Below, in pieces: positions 5,294 through 9,776 of a DNA stretch of 9,776 nt. The position numbers and the translations under genes are program-made. The DNA is taken from the NCBI GenBank assembly GCA_023429345.1, contig JAEYVB010000122.1:1-9776 (forward strand), read 5' to 3'. The stretch is from Planctomycetota bacterium. GTDB taxonomy: Bacteria > Planctomycetota > Phycisphaerae > Phycisphaerales > UBA1924. The notes under the pieces are model-generated. The model was not told the origin of the DNA, searched no databases, and worked only from the letters and a program-made list of their open reading frames with translations. The stretch's first letter is position 1. Each line of letters opens with the position of its first letter.

Positions 5294-6556
5294 TTAGGGA
5301 CACCCCGCCGCGAACCGCTGAAGGAAACAGCTGAAATCCGCCACGTTCAGGACCGGCGGAAGTGTGCTCCCGTCGCAGTTCGCCTCCGAGTGCCCGCCCG
5401 CGAACCGCTGCAGGAAGCAGGTGAAGTCCGCCACATTCAGCACCGGCGCGGCGGTGCTCCCGTCGCAGTTCGCGTAGCAGACAGACGGCGCCCCGGCGAC
5501 CGGAGCCCACTCGACTCCGCGCCACGAGGTGTGGGAAGGGGCGGACGCAACCACGGAGAACACCGATCCACCCCCCGTGTCGATCACCTTCCAGAGCCGC
5601 GTGCCGGTCACGAGCGACTCGTCGGTGGTGGCATACACCACGGGCACACCGCCCTGCATCACCGCAGTCAATCCGTATGCTCCCGTCGTGATCCCCTGAT
5701 TGAGCACGTACATGGGTCGCCAGATGGTCCCGTCGAAAGTCCATTTCTGCACCCCCCCGCCCTCGGGGATGGGCCGTTCATCCGCCACGTACAACGTGTT
5801 CGCATCCGCGAAGGCGAAGTCCATGTACGACGAGGTGGAGGCCCCCGGCATCCCCGAGAGCAGGGAGAGCGGCTGGCCCGCCGTGCTCGGCAGCCCCGTG
5901 CCGACGACAGACAGGCCCGTGAACCCACCGCCGCTCGTCGTCACATAAAGCCCCCCGAACGCGATATCGACTACGCGGCAGTAGTTCACCTGAGACGCGA
6001 TCTGCACCGATGTCCCCGCCCCGTGCAGGATGTGGTGCACGCCGCCCAGCCCCGACGGGATCGAGCTCCCGGAGACCCAGAACTGAGAGCCATCAAGCGA
6101 GACCGCCGAGCGGATGTTCGCGCCCGAGAACGCCGCGAACGCCGTCGATGTATCGATCTCCGCGTTCGACGAGATCCGGGCGATCACCCGGTTCACGAGG
6201 GTGGCGTTCGTGCCGGCCACGGCCGCCGTCCCGACCTCCGCGTCGTACCCGGCCAGCGAGAGATACCGCCCATCCGCCGACCGCTGCAGCATCCCCTCCG
6301 GCATGATCGTGCCGCTCAACGTCAGCCGACGCTGGCTGCCCGCCGAAACCGTCGGCAGCGCCACCGTGCGGATCACCGCGCCGTCAACGATCCGGATCTC
6401 TTTCAGAAAGACCGGCGCGGCCGCGGTGCTCATCCCCGGCGTCCCATCGCCCACCTGGACCACGACCAGGTTGCCGGGCGCAAAGGCCGAAGTCTGCCCC
6501 ATCGCGCCCGAGCACACGGGGATCATCGCGACACACACAAATCCGCTGTACTTCAT
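5294..6556 (-). CDS. Secreted propeller-like protein with C-terminal tandem Cys-rich dockerin
   Basis: A 420-residue exported protein. The start is the ATG at 6556, preceded by AGGAAG at 6 nt; an upstream in-frame ATG at 6622 would put a non-signal stretch in front of the signal peptide MKYSGFVCVAMIPV. Residues about 25-350 belong to a family I recognise but cannot name, common in planctomycetes and relatives. It opens FAPGNLVVVQVGDG (25-38) and shows SADGRYLSLAGYDA (93-106), NIRSAVSLDGSQFWVSG (147-163), LYVTTSGGG (203-211) and VVGTGLPSTAGQ (217-228), an alternating pattern expected of a beta-propeller. The last 60 residues are two dockerin-like repeats (361-390, 391-420) ending GCP, with the same cysteine spacing as in the neighbouring secreted protein. 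Function is unknown: the propeller may bind a ligand, and the repeats probably anchor or dock the protein. It diverges from the OPT transporter gene. Confidence 0.88.
   Translation of the reverse strand: MKYSGFVCVAMIPVCSGAMGQTSAFAPGNLVVVQVGDGTPGMSTAAAPVFLKEIRIVDGAVIRTVALPTVSAGSQRRLTLSGTIMPEGMLQRSADGRYLSLAGYDAEVGTAAVAGTNATLVNRVIARISSNAEIDTSTAFAAFSGANIRSAVSLDGSQFWVSGSSIPSGLGGVHHILHGAGTSVQIASQVNYCRVVDIAFGGLYVTTSGGGFTGLSVVGTGLPSTAGQPLSLLSGMPGASTSSYMDFAFADANTLYVADERPIPEGGGVQKWTFDGTIWRPMYVLNQGITTGAYGLTAVMQGGVPVVYATTDESLVTGTRLWKVIDTGGGSVFSVVASAPSHTSWRGVEWAPVAGAPSVCYANCDGSTAAPVLNVADFTCFLQRFAGGHSEANCDGSTLPPVLNVADFSCFLQRFAAGCP
5297..5476 (-). repeat. Two tandem 90-bp dockerin-like repeats (second gene)
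   Basis: Units 5387-5476 and 5297-5386 (coding order) each encode 30 residues of the form ANCDGSTxxPVLNVADFxC followed by FLQRFA. They match the repeats in the downstream secreted-protein gene in length, order and cysteine positions. Confidence 0.85.
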
Positions 6557-6593
6557 CGCTGGCTTCCTGGGTCCGCATCCGCGGAGGGCAGCC

Positions 6594-6622
6594 AGACTAC
6601 CCGTCCCGCGCCCCGAACCCAA
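6594..6622 (-). promoter_or_regulatory. Possible promoter of gene 5294-6556
   Basis: On the minus strand TTGGGT (6617-6622) and TAGTCT (6594-6599) are separated by 17 bp, each matching consensus at 3 of 6 positions. Transcription would start about 30 nt before the ATG. The match is weak, but it is the best-spaced pair in this 224-bp divergent gap (6557-6780). The gap also holds a 5-bp inverted repeat CGGGC/GCCCG (6683-6687 and 6694-6698) of unknown role. Confidence 0.3.
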
Positions 6623-6741
6623 TCCCCACCGCCGCGGCCGGCAGTTTCAACCCCGACGCCCCCTTCGCAACATCAGGACCCACGGGCACTTGCGCCCGCG
6701 GATCCCTCCGAAACTTCTGGTTGCCCAGGCTCCACGCGTTG

Positions 6742-6770
6742 GGGACAGCCGGTGGACTTTCCCGTACACT
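6742..6770 (+). promoter_or_regulatory. Probable promoter of the OPT transporter gene, near-leaderless
   Basis: GGGACA (6742-6747) and TACACT (6765-6770) are separated by 17 bp, each matching consensus at 4 of 6 positions. The -10 box ends 10 nt before the ATG at 6781, so the leader would be only a few nucleotides. No Shine-Dalgarno is present; the bases before the ATG are a C-rich run. Confidence 0.45.
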
Positions 6771-6780
6771 GCCCCCCCTT

Positions 6781-8817
6781 ATGGCCATCCCGCAGCTCAC
6801 CGACGAACAGGTCCGCACCTGGTCCATCCAAGAGAAGGACCGCTGGTGGCTCACCAACGTTTTCCGCGGCGACATGCCCCAGCTCACCCTCCGCTCCGCA
6901 CTGACCGGCTTTCTGCTCGGCGGCGTGCTCTCGGCCACCAACCTTTACGTCGGGGCCAAAACCGGCTGGACCCTGGGCGTGGGGCTCACCTCCGTGATCC
7001 TCGCCTTCGCCGCCTTCCGCATCATGTCGCGCCTGGGCGCCCGCGACATGACGATCCTCGAGAACAACTGCTCCCAGTCGATCGCCACGGCCGCCGGCTA
7101 CATGACCGGCCCGCTGATCTCCGGCATGGCGGCCTACATGTGGATCGAGAACAAGCCCATGCCGCTGTACCAGATGTTCTGGTTCAACGTGGTGCTCTCG
7201 ATCCTCGGCGTCCTGGTCGCCTTCCCGATGAAGCGCCGCTTCATCAACGACGAGCAGCAGCCCTTCCCCGAGGGCCGCGCCGCGGGCGTGGTGCTCGACA
7301 CACTCTACACCGCGGACGCCCGCTCCGGCATGTTCCAGGCCAAGGTGCTCGCCGCCGCCGCGCTCGTGGCCGGCGCTATCAGCTTCGTCGCCGGCGAGGC
7401 GTACATGAAGTTCATCCAGTGGAAGGTGCTCGGCCTCGACACCGCCCGCTGGATGTCGACCCACCTCGACAACTGGTACTACGCCCTCGCCGAGAGGAAC
7501 CTCGTCCCGACCCCGGCGGTCTGGGGCGTGCCGCTGCGGCCGCTGGGCATTTCCTTCACGCTCGATCTCGCGATGATCGGCGCCGGCGGGCTCATGGGCA
7601 TCCGCCCCGCCCTCAACATGCTCCTGGGCGTGATCCTCAACTTCGTCATCGTGGTGCCCTGGATGATCTCGATCGGGGAGATCCAGGCCAACCCCGACGG
7701 CGCTTACACCCGGACCTGGGTGCTGAACACCTGGGCGCTCTGGTGGGGGATCGCCATCATGGTCGTAGCGGCGCTCGTCGGCCTCTTTGCCAAGCCGAAG
7801 GTCATCATCGGGGCCTTTACCAACCTCCTGAAGAAGGACCGGAGCGCAACCTCGAGCGATGTGCTGAGGCATATCGAGCTGCCGCTCTGGATCTCCTTCG
7901 TAGGTGTCCCCATCGTCGGCGCGGTGGGCGTGTGGATGGCCCACGAGTGGTTCGACGTCTACTGGTGGCACGGGGCCCTGGCCATCCCGCTGATCATTGC
8001 CCTCACGATGATCGCCGCCAACTCCACCGCCCTCACCGGCATCACGCCGACGGGCTCCCTCTCCAAGATCCCGCAGTTCCTCTTCGGCTTCGCCCGCCCC
8101 AAGCACCCCGCCACCAACCTCATGACCGCCGTCATGTGCGTCGAGGTCGCCAGCAACGCCAGCAACCTCCTCATGGACATCAAGCCGGGCTACATGCTCG
8201 GCGCCAAGCCGCGCCAGCAGGCCATCGGGCACATGATCGGCATTATCGCCGGCGCCCTCGCATCCACGCCGCTCTTCGGCGTTCTCTTCCTCAGCGAGTG
8301 GAAGAAAAACCCCGCGCTGAGCATCGAGGAGGCGATGGTCTCCGACCAGTTCGGCTTCCCCTCCGCCTTCCAGTGGAAGGGGATCGCCCAGCTCATCTCT
8401 GACGGGCTGAGCTCCCTCCCGGCATCCGCCCAGTGGTCGATGCTGATCGCGGCCGTCGTTGGCATCGCCTTCGAAATTGCCCGCATCGCCAGCCGCAACA
8501 AGTTCCCGATCTCACCGCTGGCGATCGGACTCGGCGTCGTGGTGCCGCCCGAATCCGTCTTCGCCATGTGCATGGGCGCCGGATTCTTCTGGATCATGGG
8601 CCGCATCTACAACCCGCGAAGCGGAAGGGACGGGCAGGGCGGCGGCGGGGCCGAGCACGGCCGCGTCGAGGGTCAGCTCGGCGGCGCTGCCCCGGGCCGG
8701 TCACTCGGCCACCGGCTCTGGGTCGGCTCCCAGGAACCGATCTGTGCCGGCCTCATCGCCGGCGCTGCACTGGTGGGGATTGGCGACATCCTGGTCCGGG
8801 TGTTCCTGCTCGATTAA
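6781..8817 (+). CDS. OPT-family oligopeptide transporter
   Basis: A 678-residue polytopic inner-membrane protein of the oligopeptide transporter (OPT) superfamily, which imports short peptides or peptide-like metal chelates, probably by proton symport. Family features are the N-terminal LTLRSALTGFLLGGVLSATNLYVGAKTG region (from about 36), the conserved QQPFPEGRAAGVVL (159-172), and NSTALTGITPTGSL (414-427). Long hydrophobic segments are spread over the whole length, at least a dozen by eye, the last at about 654-677. The loop before the last segment (611-650) is unusually long and Gly-rich (DGQGGGG, GGAAPGR). The ATG at 6781 has no Shine-Dalgarno but follows a promoter-like pair at once; it is chosen because the protein before it would be unrelated to the family. 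It diverges from the propeller-protein gene. The substrate cannot be assigned. Confidence 0.93.
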   Translation: MAIPQLTDEQVRTWSIQEKDRWWLTNVFRGDMPQLTLRSALTGFLLGGVLSATNLYVGAKTGWTLGVGLTSVILAFAAFRIMSRLGARDMTILENNCSQSIATAAGYMTGPLISGMAAYMWIENKPMPLYQMFWFNVVLSILGVLVAFPMKRRFINDEQQPFPEGRAAGVVLDTLYTADARSGMFQAKVLAAAALVAGAISFVAGEAYMKFIQWKVLGLDTARWMSTHLDNWYYALAERNLVPTPAVWGVPLRPLGISFTLDLAMIGAGGLMGIRPALNMLLGVILNFVIVVPWMISIGEIQANPDGAYTRTWVLNTWALWWGIAIMVVAALVGLFAKPKVIIGAFTNLLKKDRSATSSDVLRHIELPLWISFVGVPIVGAVGVWMAHEWFDVYWWHGALAIPLIIALTMIAANSTALTGITPTGSLSKIPQFLFGFARPKHPATNLMTAVMCVEVASNASNLLMDIKPGYMLGAKPRQQAIGHMIGIIAGALASTPLFGVLFLSEWKKNPALSIEEAMVSDQFGFPSAFQWKGIAQLISDGLSSLPASAQWSMLIAAVVGIAFEIARIASRNKFPISPLAIGLGVVVPPESVFAMCMGAGFFWIMGRIYNPRSGRDGQGGGGAEHGRVEGQLGGAAPGRSLGHRLWVGSQEPICAGLIAGAALVGIGDILVRVFLLD

Positions 8818-9027
8818 CCAAGGCCGCGGGCGAAAACGCGTGCTTTCCAGCGAACCCGTGGCATACTTCGAACAGCCCCGGTTGCGCCCCCTCCGAACGC
8901 AGCGCGAACGCTCTACCCCAAAGTCTCGCCCGCGTTCAGGACCGTGTAGTACACCGGGATCGGCGACGGGATCGGACCGGCCGACCATCATTCCGAACGA
9001 GTATCCATCCCACACCAGGAGCACAGA
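8818..9027. other. Intergenic region upstream of the last gene, operator-like repeats
   Basis: No gene is supported here. The stretch holds an 11-bp imperfect palindrome GTGT-AGT-ACAC (8944-8954), followed at once by two copies of CGGGATCGG 12 bp apart (8955-8963 and 8967-8975), a possible binding site. A possible extended -10 element, TGGCATACT, lies at 8859-8867 without a clear -35. No clear terminator for the transporter gene was found. Confidence 0.3.
9017..9021 (+). promoter_or_regulatory. Shine-Dalgarno of the last gene
   Basis: AGGAG lies 6 nt before the ATG at 9028 and fixes the start of the signal peptide of the partial secreted protein. Confidence 0.7.
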
Positions 9028-9776
9028 ATGAAGAAGACCGCCCTCCTCGCCCTCATCGTTGGCGCAGCCGCCTCCACCAGCAGCGCCCAGCTCGTCGTCG
9101 GCAACGACCAGAGCGCCGATACCACCATCTACTACATCGACATCGCCACCGGCGCGGCCACCCCGCTCTACACGAGCACGACCGACGCCGACGCCTGGGG
9201 CATGGCCTACGACCCCGCCACCAACACGCTCTACTGGAACTCGGGCATCAACCTGTACTCCTCGCCCTTCAGTCTCGCCGGGCTCACGCCCACGCTTATC
9301 GGGCCCATCACCTACAACGGGGTCAACTCCAGCTTTGTCTCCCTGGCCTGGCATAACGGCCAACTCATGGGAACCAAGAATATCGCGACCGAGGCCGTCT
9401 ACTCCATCGATACCACCACCGCCGTCGCCACCCTGCTCTACGCCTACCCCACCACGTTTGACATGGGCGGGCTCGACGCCGACGCCACCACCGGCACCCT
9501 CTACGGCCTCAATGACGCGACCGGCGCCCCCAGCGGCCGCGGCCTGTACTCGATCGATGTCCCGGGGCAGGCCACGACGTTCATCGCCGGCTACCCGGCT
9601 GGCGAGACCGACATCGACGGCCTCGCCGTCCACAACGGCCGCGCCTACTACGTCAGCGACGGTCCCAACACCACTCAGACCAGCTTCTACATCATCGACA
9701 TCGCCACCGGCAGCCAGGTCGGCACCCTCCCGTCCCCCTTCACCGGCAGCGGCACCTTCTCCGCCGCGGCGTTCAT
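9028..9776 (+). CDS. Secreted propeller-like protein (partial, runs off right edge)
   Basis: The open frame covers 249 codons with no stop before the window ends. It begins MKKTALLALIVGAAASTSSA, a textbook signal peptide with probable cleavage after SSA (20). The mature part repeats a propeller-like pattern: TIYYIDIATGAATPLY (33-48), WGMAYDPATNTLYW (58-71), VYSIDTTTAVATLLYAY, LDADATTGTLYGL, LYSIDV, and FYIIDIATGSQVGTL near the edge. The recurring form is a tyrosine-rich strand followed by ID-x-x-T and a TLY turn, as in secreted planctomycete proteins of unknown function. The C-terminus, where a dockerin or PEP-CTERM sorting signal would lie, is outside the window. A good ribosome binding site supports the start. 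It is separated from the transporter gene by 210 bp and probably has its own promoter. Confidence 0.85.
   Translation, partial: MKKTALLALIVGAAASTSSAQLVVGNDQSADTTIYYIDIATGAATPLYTSTTDADAWGMAYDPATNTLYWNSGINLYSSPFSLAGLTPTLIGPITYNGVNSSFVSLAWHNGQLMGTKNIATEAVYSIDTTTAVATLLYAYPTTFDMGGLDADATTGTLYGLNDATGAPSGRGLYSIDVPGQATTFIAGYPAGETDIDGLAVHNGRAYYVSDGPNTTQTSFYIIDIATGSQVGTLPSPFTGSGTFSAAAF

Noticed and set aside
4132..5476. Tandem DNA repeats considered as a CRISPR or minisatellite array
   Set aside because: The 90-bp units are in frame, encode conserved dockerin-like residues and occur only in pairs at gene ends.
6500..6556. Lipoprotein signal (Cys15 in IPVCSG) in the propeller protein
   Set aside because: Residues before the Cys (I-P-V) do not fit the lipobox, and the shared Cys8 lies too near the start; an ordinary signal peptide fits better.
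6597..6788. Minus-strand frame of 63 codons in the divergent gap, ending at 6597
   Set aside because: It has high GC3 but no Shine-Dalgarno or recognisable motif, and its start overlaps the transporter ATG. The G-rich strand explains the open frame, although a small gene cannot be fully excluded.
6114..8402. Very long plus-strand open frame of 762 codons overlapping the propeller and transporter genes, and a minus-strand frame at 6673-8232
   Set aside because: Both are Arg/Pro/His- or Gly/Asp/His-rich without domains, and lie opposite or out of frame with well-recognised genes; long shadow frames are expected at this GC content.
8825..8934. 9-bp inverted repeat CGCGGGCGA/TCGCCCGCG with 92 bp between arms
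   Set aside because: Too short and too far apart to be meaningful in GC-rich DNA; no T tract or element boundary is associated.
8858..9031. GTG-started frame of 57 codons whose TGA overlaps the ATG of the last gene
   Set aside because: The ATGA overlap looks like coupling, but the peptide is Arg/Pro/Ser-rich with no motif and no ribosome binding site.

Overview
The window looks like about 9.8 kb of a Planctomycetota genome, most likely a member of the Phycisphaerae. This rests on inference from three things: high GC with strong G/C wobble bias, two secreted proteins ending in a Cys-rich tandem dockerin of the kind I know from that group, and secreted propeller-like proteins of families I associate with planctomycetes. 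No rRNA, tRNA, CRISPR array, insertion sequence or phage gene was seen.

Layout from left to right. On the minus strand lie the start of a small membrane-anchored protein (cut by the left edge) and a YegS/BmrU-type lipid kinase. Diverging from them is a tight plus-strand run of three genes: a HIT-family nucleotide hydrolase/transferase, a HI0933/BaiN-family flavoprotein and a ROK-family sugar kinase lacking the usual zinc ligands. The gaps are 1 and 10 bp, so this is probably one operon. It meets a minus-strand secreted protein head-on at a clear hairpin terminator.

The centre (4129-6556) holds two minus-strand genes for exported proteins. Each has a signal peptide, an unrelated central domain (a jelly-roll-like fold in one, a propeller-like fold in the other) and the same C-terminal pair of 30-residue dockerin-like repeats with identical cysteine spacing. 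Between them are a probable terminator, a probable promoter and a perfect 7-bp stem-loop at the predicted transcript start.

The right part holds a plus-strand OPT-family oligopeptide transporter and the start of another secreted propeller-like protein that runs off the right edge. The housekeeping enzymes on the left show no obvious functional link to the exported proteins. An OPT peptide importer beside surface or secreted proteins would fit a heterotroph using extracellular peptides, but that is only suggestive.

No wholly new system is evident. The most interesting elements are the six-cysteine tandem dockerin cassette shared by two otherwise unrelated proteins, the zinc-less ROK kinase, and the TACACT boxes close to start codons that lack ribosome binding sites, which suggest leaderless or near-leaderless transcripts.
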